Below, piece by piece: positions 1-8,878 of a DNA stretch of 64,000 nucleotides. Below the pieces are notes generated by a model, which saw only the letters and a list, made by a program, of their open reading frames with translations, was not told where the DNA came from and did not search any database. The number at the start of each line of letters is the position of its first letter. Position 1 is the first letter of the stretch. The DNA comes from an uncultured Gemmatimonadota bacterium (GTDB lineage Bacteria; Gemmatimonadota; Gemmatimonadetes; Gemmatimonadales; Gemmatimonadaceae). Both the position numbers and the translations under genes were made by a program. Where the stretch lies: contig CAIRYG010000014.1 of assembly GCA_903882745.1 (NCBI GenBank), forward strand, positions 186,001-250,000, given 5' to 3'.

Positions 1-735
1 GTCTTTGAAGGGGCGGCGCTCGCGGGGACGCACCGCGTCCCGGTGCTCACGCTCAATGCCAACCCCAGCGGGAACCCCGAAGGGACGGCCCTCTATACCT
101 GGCGCTTCGGCACCGTCGCGCCGCGCGACACGAGCCGCGCCACCGTTGAACTGGCAATGGTCGAAGCGGGGCATCGGGGCGACACGCTCCTCTACGTCCG
201 CCGCGGGGTCCCCCTTGGCAGCTCCGGGAATGTGATCCCGCCCCTGGGTGCCATTCTGGCCGGCTACGGACCGCGCAGCAAGGAGGTCGCCGCCTTCGCC
301 GACGCCGACACCATCCGCGTGCTCGTCGGAGTCGGCCCAACACAGTCGCGACATCCGCTGGAGCTGGTCATCGGCGGCTGGCCCCGGATCCTCCGCGACG
401 GCGTCGATGTCTCCACCCGCGCCGCGGCCGACGAAGGCACGATCTCGCGCAACGCCGAGGCCAAGCATCCGCGGAGCGCGGTCGGGTTTAGCAGAGACAG
501 CAGCGTCCTGTTCATGGTGACCGTTGACGGGCGCAGTGCCAAGAGCGTCGGCGTGACGCTCGAGGAACTCGCCGCCCTCATGAAAGAGCTCGGTGCCGCC
601 CACGCCATGAATTTTGACGGCGGGGGCTCCACCACCATGGTGGTGCGCGGAAAGGTCGTGAACTCCACCAGCGACGCCACGGGGGAGCGCGAAGTGGGGT
701 CCGCCCTCTTGGTGCTCGCCAAGCCGAAACCTTAG
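1..735 (+). CDS. Phosphodiester glycosidase (NAGPA-type) domain protein, 5' partial
   Basis: The reading frame is open from the first base, so the N-terminus lies outside the window. The visible 244 residues match the phosphodiester glycosidase (NAGPA/DUF2233) fold: an early segment around LTLNANPSG and the family signature MNFDGGGSTTMVV near the C-terminus, followed by a conserved VGSALLVLA ending. Family members remove sugar residues from phosphodiesters or act on exopolysaccharide; the substrate here is unknown. An internal GTG at 43 could be taken for a start, but the frame and conservation continue upstream. It is separated by about 40 bases from the next gene on the same strand. Confidence 0.8.
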   Translation, partial: VFEGAALAGTHRVPVLTLNANPSGNPEGTALYTWRFGTVAPRDTSRATVELAMVEAGHRGDTLLYVRRGVPLGSSGNVIPPLGAILAGYGPRSKEVAAFADADTIRVLVGVGPTQSRHPLELVIGGWPRILRDGVDVSTRAAADEGTISRNAEAKHPRSAVGFSRDSSVLFMVTVDGRSAKSVGVTLEELAALMKELGAAHAMNFDGGGSTTMVVRGKVVNSTSDATGEREVGSALLVLAKPKP

Positions 736-777
736 GTTCCAGAACGGCGTATTATTAGCAATTACTCGGAGCCTGTC

Positions 778-1158
778 GTGAAGCGTTCGTCTACTATCGT
801 CCTGACTCTCGTCCCCGCGTTCGCCGCGGCCTGTGGCCCCTCAAGCCAGCCGCTCGACCCCTGCCTCCCGCAGAACTACGCGGCGGCGGCGTGCGAGTAC
901 GCGGTGCAGAACCGCGGCTACTACTACGGCGGCGCCTGGTACCCACACGTGTACACGCAGCCCTTCTTCTTCTACAACAACGCCTACACGGGCTACGTAG
1001 CGCGCGGTGGCCGCGTGATGCCGGTCGAGGCGGGGCGCTACAGCCCGTCGCTCGCGGGCGGCAGTGCGACCGCGGGCGGGACCACCACCCGGGGTGGCTT
1101 CGGCTCCTCGGGCGCGGCGCGTGCGTCGGCCGGCAGCCGCTTCAGCTCCGGGGGCTGA
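778..1158 (+). CDS. YgiB-like (DUF1190) lipoprotein
   Basis: A GTG-started protein of 126 residues with a lipoprotein signal peptide: hydrophobic stretch, then AAAC with Cys at about residue 19. The mature part is rich in Tyr, Gly and aromatic residues (YYYGGAWYPH, FFFYNN) and ends in a low-complexity tail containing TTTRGGFG. That tail closely resembles the C-terminus of E. coli YgiB (DUF1190/UPF0441), and the gene lies directly before a YgiC-like ATP-grasp gene, the same order as ygiB-ygiC. The function of YgiB is not established. The assignment rests on the tail and the neighbour, since the rest is poorly conserved. Confidence 0.65.
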   Translation: MKRSSTIVLTLVPAFAAACGPSSQPLDPCLPQNYAAAACEYAVQNRGYYYGGAWYPHVYTQPFFFYNNAYTGYVARGGRVMPVEAGRYSPSLAGGSATAGGTTTRGGFGSSGAARASAGSRFSSGG

Positions 1159-1160
1159 GC

Positions 1161-2303
1161 GTGGAACGCAAGGTCACCACCGAACGCGCGAACTGGAAAG
1201 CGCGCGTCGAAGCCCGCGGGCTGGTGTGGCACTCCGAAGACGAGCGGCCCTATTGGCACGAGGGGGTCCACTACGAGTTTACGGGCGATGAGATCGAAAA
1301 GATCGAGCGCGCTACCAATGAACTGCACGCGCTCTGTTTGAGCGCCGTTCAGGTCGTGATCGACGAGAAACGCTACGACCAACTCGGGATCCCGCCCACC
1401 GCCATCCCGCTCATCGAATCAAGCTGGGAGGCCGAACCCCCCTCGCTGTACGGGCGGTTCGATCTCGCGTACGACGGCGTGAGCCCGCCCAAGATGCTCG
1501 AGTACAACGCCGATACCCCCACGAGCCTCCTCGAAGCCTCCGTCATCCAGTGGGACTGGATGCAAGACTGTTTCCCCAAGGCGGATCAGTTCAACGGGAT
1601 CCACGAGTCACTCATCTCGCTCTGGCGCGAGTTCCAGCCCTACCTCCCCGCGCCGGGTCCTGATGGGCACATCGTCCACTTCAGTTCCATGGACAACGTC
1701 GAGGACGCCATGACCTCGGCGTATCTCGCCGAAACAGCGGCACTCGCGGGATACCGAGTGAAGATGCTCGCGATCGACGACCTCGGCTGGAACGACCTCG
1801 CGCGCGAGTTCCGGGATCTCGACGAAGAGCGCATCACCACACTGTTCAAGCTGTACCCCTGGGAGTGGATGGCGAGCGAGGCGTTCGCGGCGCACGTGCT
1901 GCCGTCGGAGTCCGTGATCATCGAGCCGGCCTGGAAGATGATTCTCTCCAACAAGGGCATCCTCCCCATCCTGTGGGAGTTGAACCCCGACAGCCCCTAT
2001 CTGCTTCCCGCCTACTTCGACGATCCCGGCGACATGTTCGAATGGGTCAAGAAGCCGCTCTTGTCACGCGAAGGCGCCAACGTCACCGTCCACACGATGC
2101 AGGATCATATCGAGGGGAAGGGGAGCTACGGCGCCGAAGGGTTCATCTTTCAGGAGCTGGCAACGATCCCGCTGTTCGACGGACGTCGCCCCGTGATCGG
2201 CGCCTGGATGGTCGGTCAGTCGGCCGCGGGCATCGGCATTCGTGAGTCGGATGGCTGGGTAACCGACAACACCTCGCGTTTCGTCCCCCACATTTTCCGG
2301 TGA
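1161..2303 (+). CDS. Glutathionylspermidine synthase-like ATP-grasp protein (YgiC family)
   Basis: 380 residues from a GTG two bases after the previous stop; YgiC-type proteins are also about 385 residues. The product is recognisable as the C-terminal synthetase part of glutathionylspermidine synthase, an ATP-grasp fold, without the N-terminal amidase. Typical segments include LEYNADTPTSLLE, a Trp-rich mid part, and the late NTSRFVPHIF. The peptide or polyamine substrate of the YgiC branch is unknown. It forms an operon with the YgiB-like lipoprotein upstream, and its stop overlaps the start of the M28 peptidase by 4 bases. Confidence 0.88.
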   Translation: MERKVTTERANWKARVEARGLVWHSEDERPYWHEGVHYEFTGDEIEKIERATNELHALCLSAVQVVIDEKRYDQLGIPPTAIPLIESSWEAEPPSLYGRFDLAYDGVSPPKMLEYNADTPTSLLEASVIQWDWMQDCFPKADQFNGIHESLISLWREFQPYLPAPGPDGHIVHFSSMDNVEDAMTSAYLAETAALAGYRVKMLAIDDLGWNDLAREFRDLDEERITTLFKLYPWEWMASEAFAAHVLPSESVIIEPAWKMILSNKGILPILWELNPDSPYLLPAYFDDPGDMFEWVKKPLLSREGANVTVHTMQDHIEGKGSYGAEGFIFQELATIPLFDGRRPVIGAWMVGQSAAGIGIRESDGWVTDNTSRFVPHIFR

Positions 2304-3325
2304 GCGTCGTGTCGGCAACTCCGCGTGCGCTTATGGCGCGCAGGGCGCTGTTCGCGCTTCTTGTGATCGCGCCAACACTGTCGGCGCAAGCGGCCGCAAA
2401 ATCGCCACCGCCCGCGGTGCAAAGCACGAGCCGCACATCAAAGGGCATCGGCTACGCTGGCATCGATTCGGTGCAGCTGCTCATCGACCTCGCCGCGATC
2501 TCCGCCGACTCCATGGACGGCCGCCGTACGGGCTCAGCGGGCAACATCCGCGCCCGAGCGTACATCCTCCGCCAGTTCCTTGCCGCGAGCCTGTCGCCCT
2601 TTTCACAGCGGTTCACCTTTTCGTTTACCGTCGCGCGCCAGGGGGGAACCACCACGGCTACGAATCTCGTCGGCTACCACGAGGGTACGAAGCACCCCGA
2701 TCGCTACATCGTACTCTCAGCGCACTACGATCACCTCGGCAACAAAAACGGCGTGATCTACAACGGTGCCGACGACAACGCTTCCGGAACGGCTGGAGTG
2801 TTGGCGATCGCACGGTGGCTCAAGGAGCATCCTCCCGAAAACTCGGTGATCATCGCGATGTTCGACGGGGAGGAGCAGGGGCTCCTGGGATCCAAAGAGT
2901 TCCTCACGCACTCGCCTGTGCCTCTCGACAAGATTGTGGCGAACGTCAACCTCGACATGGTAGGGCGGAACGCGAACGGGGTGCTCTGGGCAGCCGGCGC
3001 GACGCCGTGGACGGTGATGCGTCCGCTTCTCGAGGGACTCATCCCCACGGCACCCGTCACGCTCAAGCTTGGCCACGACAGCGGAACGGGGCAGGAGAAC
3101 TGGACGCAGCAGTCGGACCAGGGTCCCTTCCACACCGCGCGCATCCCGTGGGTCTACTTCGGTGTCGAGGATCACCCCGACTATCACCAGCCGAGCGACA
3201 AGTTCGCCAAGATTGAGCCGGGGTTCTTCGTGCGCAGCGTGCGGACGATCGCCGAGTTTGTGCACCGCCTCGATCAGGGGCTTGAGCCCGTGGTTGCCGC
3301 AAAAACTCGAAGCCCCGCGCGTTAG
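2300..3325 (+). CDS. Secreted M28 family aminopeptidase
   Basis: 341 residues starting at GTG in a GTGA overlap with the upstream gene. It has an N-terminal hydrophobic signal (ALFALLVIAPTLSAQA). The di-zinc M28 core is complete: HYDHLG (first ligand near residue 142), NGADDNASG (bridging Asp), DGEEQGLLGS (catalytic Glu and ligand Glu), NLDMVGR and a late YHQPSDKF His. The family removes N-terminal amino acids from peptides in the periplasm or outside the cell. Its end overlaps by 4 bases, tail to tail, the end of the TonB-dependent receptor gene on the other strand. Confidence 0.9.
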   Translation: MSVVSATPRALMARRALFALLVIAPTLSAQAAAKSPPPAVQSTSRTSKGIGYAGIDSVQLLIDLAAISADSMDGRRTGSAGNIRARAYILRQFLAASLSPFSQRFTFSFTVARQGGTTTATNLVGYHEGTKHPDRYIVLSAHYDHLGNKNGVIYNGADDNASGTAGVLAIARWLKEHPPENSVIIAMFDGEEQGLLGSKEFLTHSPVPLDKIVANVNLDMVGRNANGVLWAAGATPWTVMRPLLEGLIPTAPVTLKLGHDSGTGQENWTQQSDQGPFHTARIPWVYFGVEDHPDYHQPSDKFAKIEPGFFVRSVRTIAEFVHRLDQGLEPVVAAKTRSPAR

Positions 3326-5541
3326 AAGCTCGTCGCGAGCGCCAGCGTCACATTGCGCCGCGGCTCCGGACGGAAGAAACTGGAGTTCGCCGCCTCCGCG
3401 TAGAGCGCGTTGGTGAGGTTGTTCACCGACACCGTCAGGTCTTGGTGGGTGGAGCCAATCTGCCAGCCGCGAATCCCGCCGCGTAGCGCGTGCACCGTGA
3501 AGGCCGGAAGTGTGTTGCCAATCGGGCTGGTTCCCGACGCGATGTCTTTCTGCTCGCCGTTACGGCGCACCGCGTACTCAATCCAGAACCGATCCACCGT
3601 CCACGAGGCCGCAAGATTGAGCTTGCTGGCAAACGTATCGCCGATCGGGATCTGCGGATTCAGCACATTGGCCGACGCGATGCTCGAATAGTTCGCACGC
3701 AGCGCGAGGCCATGGTCCAGGAGGAGGCCAGCGCCCAGCTCACCGCCGCGGGTGCGAATGCGACCCACGTTCACGTTCTGATACACGGGGAGTCGGTTCT
3801 GTGTCGCGCCAGTGGGCACCACGAGAATGCCGTTCGAGATGTCGTTATTGAACACCGAGAGTTCCGCGGTGAAACGCGAGCGACGGTACTTGAGCCCGAG
3901 GTCCGCGTTGATGCTCGACTCTGGCTTCAGGTCGGGTGACGCAATCTGATAGGCACTCCCCTCTGGCGTCGGACCATTGAAAAACCGTTCCACCAGATTT
4001 GGCGCGCGGAAGCCGCTGCCGTACGTCGCCACGAGGTTGAGGTCGTCCGTCAGGCGCACCAGCGCATTGGCAGCATAGACTCCCGTGCTGTTGCCATGTC
4101 CTGGAATCGCGGCCGTAATCCCCGGCGTGTACTTGGTTGCACTCTCGACCTGCTGCACGCGTCCCCCAACAATCACGGTGATGCGATCGGTGGCAGCGAT
4201 GCTCCCCTGGGCAAAGGCGCCAATGCTAGAGAGTGTGGCGTTGGGTACCGACGACTGCGTGGACGCCTGCGGGTGCGGCGGTCCAAACCCGATGACAGTC
4301 TGCGTGCTCGTGTCGGTGTTGAACGAACGATCAACAAACGCGTCGGCGCCGTAGGTGAGCACCACGCGCGAGAGCGCCTTCACGAACTCCAGGCGCGAGC
4401 CGACGGTCGCGAGGTCGGTGTAGTTCCCTGTCTGAATCGACACGCCCGCGCCGGGCGGCGTGCCCGGCCCGAACGGGATGAAAATGTCCTGCGCCAAATT
4501 GCGCCGATTGCGCTGTGAGTAGGCGGTGAGTTCGACCTTGTCGGCGAACGGCAACTGCATCGCGGTGCGTGTGTAGCCGGCACTCACCTTCTGGAAATCC
4601 TGATGCGGATATTGAATTTGGATCTTGGTCGCGTCGCCGCCGAGGAGCGCGTTCGGGATATAGCCAAAGCCGGCGTTGTCGGCCAGGTAGCGCTCCACCT
4701 TCACGAAGGCCGAACCACCCGTCGCGCTGCGCCACGCCAGGGACCCATTCAGTGAGTTGTCCTTCACGCCGCCATCGAGCACTTCGGTGTCGTTGGCGAG
4801 GGTGAGCTTGCCGAACGTCCCCTGCGGCGCCGAGTAGTTACCCACGCGGCGCGTGCTCGCACCAAAGCGCCAGGCAAAATCACCGGCCGACCCCATAAGC
4901 GAGCCCTCGCCCTTTCCGAGCGCACCACTGCTGCCGTACTGATAGGCGGCATGGCCACCCATGGTCGCGGGGCCGCCGCGCACGAACGGAGCCTGCGTAA
5001 TCAGATTGATCACACCACCGATGGCGTCGGTTCCGTAGAGCACGGATGCGGGTCCGCGAACCACTTCGATGCGCTCAATCGCCGACACATCAACGAGCGC
5101 GGGGAGTTCACCAAAATCCTGCTGGCGACGCGAGTTGTTCAAGCGCACGCCATCTTCGAGTAACAGAATCCGCTGCCCACGTTGGCCACGAATCGAGGGG
5201 CGATTTTGATTTGGGCCCACGCCAATCACATCCACGCCCGGAAGTTCACGGAGCAAGTCGGCGGCATTCGCCGGTGTTCGCTCACGCACGGCGCTCGTGT
5301 CGAGCACGCTCACCGGCGTTGGGACATCGTGCACGTCGGTGGCCTGACGTGTGGCAGTTACCGTCACCGGGCGCAGTTGCGTTGAACGCATTGCAGCCGA
5401 ATCCGCAACGGGCGTGGGCTTAGCGGTCGGCTGCTGCGCCAACAACGCGACGGGCGCCAACGTGGCAAGCGCCAACGCGGCAAGCGCAGTGCGCGTGGCA
5501 AAGCGGAGGGCGGCGCAGCGGAGAGAGAAAATCGAGGGCAT
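3322..5541 (-). CDS. TonB-dependent outer membrane receptor
   Basis: About 739 residues: a signal peptide ending near LLAQQ, a TonB-box-like segment (PVTVTATR), a plug domain with RGQRGQRILLLEDGVRLN and IERIEVVRGPASVLYGTDAIGG, and a long beta-barrel ending in Phe (LALATSF) as expected for Bam-inserted barrels. It resembles receptors for siderophores, heme or cobalamin; the ligand cannot be told from sequence. ATG 5541 is preferred because it directly precedes a standard signal peptide; GTG 5565 in the same frame would add eight residues. Neither has a clear ribosome site. It follows the NAD-salvage/two-component operon by about 140 bases on the same strand. Confidence 0.9.
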   Translation of the reverse strand: MPSIFSLRCAALRFATRTALAALALATLAPVALLAQQPTAKPTPVADSAAMRSTQLRPVTVTATRQATDVHDVPTPVSVLDTSAVRERTPANAADLLRELPGVDVIGVGPNQNRPSIRGQRGQRILLLEDGVRLNNSRRQQDFGELPALVDVSAIERIEVVRGPASVLYGTDAIGGVINLITQAPFVRGGPATMGGHAAYQYGSSGALGKGEGSLMGSAGDFAWRFGASTRRVGNYSAPQGTFGKLTLANDTEVLDGGVKDNSLNGSLAWRSATGGSAFVKVERYLADNAGFGYIPNALLGGDATKIQIQYPHQDFQKVSAGYTRTAMQLPFADKVELTAYSQRNRRNLAQDIFIPFGPGTPPGAGVSIQTGNYTDLATVGSRLEFVKALSRVVLTYGADAFVDRSFNTDTSTQTVIGFGPPHPQASTQSSVPNATLSSIGAFAQGSIAATDRITVIVGGRVQQVESATKYTPGITAAIPGHGNSTGVYAANALVRLTDDLNLVATYGSGFRAPNLVERFFNGPTPEGSAYQIASPDLKPESSINADLGLKYRRSRFTAELSVFNNDISNGILVVPTGATQNRLPVYQNVNVGRIRTRGGELGAGLLLDHGLALRANYSSIASANVLNPQIPIGDTFASKLNLAASWTVDRFWIEYAVRRNGEQKDIASGTSPIGNTLPAFTVHALRGGIRGWQIGSTHQDLTVSVNNLTNALYAEAANSSFFRPEPRRNVTLALATSF

Positions 5542-5613
5542 CGTCCGTGGTGTTGAGAGGTACACGGACGATATGCCGACTCCTGCCCCCGCACTATTCG
5601 GAGAGTTACGCAG

Positions 5614-5635
5614 GAAGAACCCCTGAGGGGTCTTC
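5614..5635 (-). promoter_or_regulatory. Hairpin in the leader of the TonB-dependent receptor
   Basis: On the minus strand GAAGA pairs with TCTTC and CCCC with GGGG around a three-base loop, with one bulged base. It sits 70-95 bases before the receptor start. A second perfect 6-bp hairpin (TCCGTA/TACGGA) lies at 5681-5696, just after the response-regulator gene. Neither has a run of T, so they could be weak terminators of the upstream operon or leader structures of the receptor mRNA. Confidence 0.35.
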
Positions 5636-5707
5636 TACGTAGACGTCATCGAAATTCCTACACGAACGCCGCTCGCATTCCGTAAAACTACGGACGCCGC
5701 AGCGGAT

Positions 5708-6391
5708 TTAGCCGATCAGCCCCTGTTCCAACGCGAGACGCGTGAGCCCGGCCACCGTGCGAATTCCAATCTTGCGCATCAACGAGTCGCGGTGCGCTTC
5801 AACCGTACGCGTGCTGATACCGAGCACCGCGCCGATCTCCTTGTTGGTCTTTCCTTCGGCGATATGAATAAGAATTTCGCGTTCGCGCCCCGTAAGCACG
5901 TCAACCGCGCTCGGCAGCTTGACGGTGCGATCCACCACGGGCTCGGGTGGCACATTCCCACCGCGGAGCGCTTCGGCCAGCTGACGCGCCACCTGCGGCG
6001 AGAACCAGGCGTTCCCACTCCGCACGGTCGTCACTGCATCACGCAACTCGGCGGGTGTGGAGTCCTTGCGCAGATAGCCGTGCGCGCCAGCCCGAACGCT
6101 CTCGAGAATGTATTCCAGGTCGTCGTGGACGGACAGCATCAGAATGCGCACCGTGGGAACCTTCGCCAGCAGTTCACTCACCGCGTGAAGCCCAGATCCG
6201 CCCGGCATCGAGATGTCCAAGACCACCACATCGGGTTGCACCTCCACCGCCGCGCTAATCGCCTCAACACCGCTCGACGCCTCGCCCACCACCACAAACC
6301 GCACGCCGTCGTCCAGTACGTGACGAATACCTTCGCGCACCACACTGTGGTCGTCCACCACCAACACTTTGATCGGACTCTGCTCGCTCAC
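5708..6391 (-). CDS. NarL/FixJ-family response regulator
   Basis: 227 residues from a GTG that overlaps the kinase stop by 4 bases. The receiver domain (about 7-125) has the acidic pair D13-D14, phospho-acceptor D59 in VVVLDISMPGG, and Lys in LRKDSTP. The C-terminal LuxR-type helix-turn-helix (about 160-222) contains LTGREREILIHIAEGKTNKE and STRTVEAHR. It is the output partner of the histidine kinase encoded immediately upstream. Likely targets are the operon itself and possibly the TonB receptor gene next to it; this is inference from position. Confidence 0.95.
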   Translation of the reverse strand: MSEQSPIKVLVVDDHSVVREGIRHVLDDGVRFVVVGEASSGVEAISAAVEVQPDVVVLDISMPGGSGLHAVSELLAKVPTVRILMLSVHDDLEYILESVRAGAHGYLRKDSTPAELRDAVTTVRSGNAWFSPQVARQLAEALRGGNVPPEPVVDRTVKLPSAVDVLTGREREILIHIAEGKTNKEIGAVLGISTRTVEAHRDSLMRKIGIRTVAGLTRLALEQGLIG

Positions 6392-7707
6392 GCCTCGTCC
6401 CCTCTGAAAATCGGCACTTGAATTTCGATATCGACCCCTGCGCCCACCGCCGAGCGCACCTGGGCGGTCCCGCCCAGCGCCACAATACGCTCGCGCATTC
6501 CCACCAATCCAAGATGCCCTTCGGACTCGGCGCGCGACAGTTCAGCCTCCCCCGCAAACCCCGGACCGCTGTCGCTAATCCGCATCACGACCGCGTCGGG
6601 CAGCACGCGAATCAGCACGCGCGTCGGCGCGCTGGATGCGTGGCGCGCCACATTCGCCAGGGCTTCCTGCAACGCGCGGAACAACGCGACCTCGGCTTCG
6701 TCGCTCAACACCGGGAGCTGTGTCGGCCCCTCGATCGTCACGGGAAGTCCGCGCCGCTCCTGGTAATCGGCCACCAGTGACCGCAACGCAGGGAGGAGGC
6801 CGAGATCATCGAGCAACGACGGGCGCAGGTCGTTCACCACATTGCGAATACCGCGCATGCCGTCGTCCACGAGTTCCACCGCGCGCAGGAGGCGCGCGGC
6901 CACCGGCGGGTCGCTCTCGGTGAAACGCTCGCTCATGACCCCGAGCTGCATTTTGACGGCCGCGAACACCTGCGCCGTTTCGTCGTGCAGTTCAAGCGAA
7001 AGCCGACGGCGTTCTTCCTCATGCTGCTGCACCATTCGGCGCGACAAGCGCTCCAGTTCCACGGTGCGAAGCTGCAAGCGACTCGCGAGATCCGCGTTCA
7101 CGAGGAGTAAAATGCCGGCGCCGACCGCGAGCAGGAACAGAATATCGATGTAATAGCCCCACGGATTCCACGCGCCGCGCGCCCGGAGAATGGGATAGTC
7201 CAGATGGTGAATTCCCCAGAGCAGAAAGGTCCAGCCGAGTAAGGCGCTCGCGCCTTGCGTGTCCTGACGCTGGTACCGCAGATGCACGATCCCGGTCCAG
7301 AGCGTCGCCCCTGAGAGGAAGAGCACCGCCGGTACCGCGGCGAGTGTGAAGTTGTCGAGTCGGATGACCGCGACGTAACTCCACGCCAAGGGGAAGGCGA
7401 CGAACACATAGTACCAGCGTCGCCACCGCGCTTCGTGCGAAAACTTGAGGGCCGCCCAGAGCAGCGCGAGCGCGGTCCAGCCAGTAATGACTTGATGCCA
7501 AAAGAGCCAGCTCCGGTTGCCGCTCGCAATGAACACCACAATCACGGTGATCCGCAGCAGAAAGAGCCCGAAGGCGAGCGCCCACCAGCCAAAGTACGGC
7601 TGACGGCTGCGGGACCAGAGCCCGAGGCACAGACTCGCGAGCGCGGCGGTGATCCCCGCCTGCAAGAGGGCGGCCGCGAACTCGCCAGCGGCGACAACGG
7701 GAATCAT
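6388..7707 (-). CDS. Membrane sensor histidine kinase, HisKA_3 (NarX/DesK-like)
   Basis: 439 residues. The N-terminal half (about 1-205) is a series of roughly seven hydrophobic helices with no obvious soluble sensor domain. The HisKA_3 dimerisation segment carries the phospho-His in LSLELHDETAQVFAAVK, and the C-terminal ATPase has intact N (LQEALANVARHA), G1 (ISDSGPGF) and G2 (GHLGLVGMRERI) boxes. Its start ATG overlaps the stop of the NadR-type kinase gene and its stop overlaps the regulator start, so all are probably translated from one mRNA. The membrane sensor may monitor a compound linked to PnuC transport (inference). Confidence 0.93.
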   Translation of the reverse strand: MIPVVAAGEFAAALLQAGITAALASLCLGLWSRSRQPYFGWWALAFGLFLLRITVIVVFIASGNRSWLFWHQVITGWTALALLWAALKFSHEARWRRWYYVFVAFPLAWSYVAVIRLDNFTLAAVPAVLFLSGATLWTGIVHLRYQRQDTQGASALLGWTFLLWGIHHLDYPILRARGAWNPWGYYIDILFLLAVGAGILLLVNADLASRLQLRTVELERLSRRMVQQHEEERRRLSLELHDETAQVFAAVKMQLGVMSERFTESDPPVAARLLRAVELVDDGMRGIRNVVNDLRPSLLDDLGLLPALRSLVADYQERRGLPVTIEGPTQLPVLSDEAEVALFRALQEALANVARHASSAPTRVLIRVLPDAVVMRISDSGPGFAGEAELSRAESEGHLGLVGMRERIVALGGTAQVRSAVGAGVDIEIQVPIFRGDEA

Positions 7708-8261
7708 GTGAGCACCTCACGCAGCGGTCGCGTGATGTCATGCTGGCCAAGCGCCCGAACCGCGGACTCCAGCCGTGCAACACCGGTGCCCTCCACCCAC
7801 TCGGCGGTACACCCAAACTCACACATCGCGTCGCCAAAGGCGCGCAAGAGTTCCTCGCGCGCGGAGGGGCGGTCACGGATGCCGTCGGCTGTCCACGGAA
7901 GGTCGGTCGCGCAGAGCAAGTAGAGGTCGCCGCGTCGTTCGCGCGCTTCCGCTTCGACCCACGTCGGTGCCGAGCCATAGTAGTGCCGCGCGTAGACCAC
8001 GGTCGACACAAGGTCGGTGTCGAACACCGCGACCGCGGGGCGCGCAGCCATAGCCTGCTCCTCAAGCGACATCGCCAGGCGCGCGATCGGCGCAACGTCG
8101 GTCGCCAACAGCGTGTGCGCAGGATCGGTCGCCAACTGCGCCTCGGCGTAGCGCCGCGCCGCTTCGGGAACGACCGGCGCGCGCAAACGATCGCCAAGCA
8201 CCGCGGCGAGCCTGCTCTTGCCGGTGCTCTCGGGGCCCGTCACGACAATCCGGATGGTCAC
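7704..8261 (-). CDS. NadR-type ribosylnicotinamide kinase domain ATPase
   Basis: 185 residues from a GTG overlapping the pnuC stop (GTGA). It has a P-loop at the very N-terminus (GPESTGKS) and the features of the C-terminal kinase domain of NadR: PEAARRYAE, DTDLVSTVVYARHYYG and LYLLCATDLPW followed by RDRPS. NadR kinases phosphorylate nicotinamide riboside to NMN, trapping it after PnuC import. The HTH repressor and adenylyltransferase domains of full NadR are absent, so only the kinase step is expected. The longer open frame upstream lies inside pnuC and was not used. Confidence 0.88.
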   Translation of the reverse strand: MTIRIVVTGPESTGKSRLAAVLGDRLRAPVVPEAARRYAEAQLATDPAHTLLATDVAPIARLAMSLEEQAMAARPAVAVFDTDLVSTVVYARHYYGSAPTWVEAEARERRGDLYLLCATDLPWTADGIRDRPSAREELLRAFGDAMCEFGCTAEWVEGTGVARLESAVRALGQHDITRPLREVLT

Positions 8262-8878
8262 GCGCGCGCCGTCGCGGTTGCCGGCGATACGGCGAGCGAC
8301 CGCTTCCACCCCACGTATCCCATCCAGGCCAGTACCAAGAACACCGCGTATTGCACTGCGGTCGCTGGTAGGCCACGCGAGATGAAGGTGGGGACATACA
8401 CGAGATTCACCCCGATCCAGACGAGCCAGTTCTCGAGCAACTTGCGCGTCATCATCCACTGCGCCACCAAACTCACGGACGTGAGTGACGCGTCCAGGTA
8501 GGGTACCGGCGAATCGGTGTGCGTCGACATGAAATAGCCCAAGCCAATGGCGAACGCCGTGGCGAGTGGAACACTCACGATCCAGTGCCCCCGCGTGGCG
8601 CGCGTTACCTGCAGCGTCGAACGCTCCGCACCGCCGTACAGCCATTCATACCAGCCATACACCGACAGCACGAGATACACGATCTGCAACACCGCGTCGG
8701 CGTAGAGCTTGCTGTGCCAGAACAGAAAAAAGTAGAGCCCGACATTCACAATCGCGGTGGGCCAGCTGGCGATCCGCTCCTTGGCGGAGAGGTACACGCT
8801 CACCAGCCCGAACAGGACCGCGACGTTCTCCACCCACGTCCAGAGCTCCCACCCGAACACCGGGAGCGTCATGCTCAC
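8258..8878 (-). CDS. pnuC: PnuC nicotinamide riboside transporter
   Basis: 206 residues, almost entirely hydrophobic, with the seven-helix Trp-rich pattern of PnuC: SWPTAIVNVGLYFFLFW, YLVLSVYGWYEW and LENWLVWIGVNLVYV. PnuC proteins take up nicotinamide riboside by facilitated diffusion, driven by cytosolic phosphorylation. The next gene encodes the matching kinase, which is the classic pairing. The ATG overlaps the stop of the upstream amidohydrolase gene by 4 bases. Confidence 0.93.
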   Translation of the reverse strand: MSMTLPVFGWELWTWVENVAVLFGLVSVYLSAKERIASWPTAIVNVGLYFFLFWHSKLYADAVLQIVYLVLSVYGWYEWLYGGAERSTLQVTRATRGHWIVSVPLATAFAIGLGYFMSTHTDSPVPYLDASLTSVSLVAQWMMTRKLLENWLVWIGVNLVYVPTFISRGLPATAVQYAVFLVLAWMGYVGWKRSLAVSPATATARA

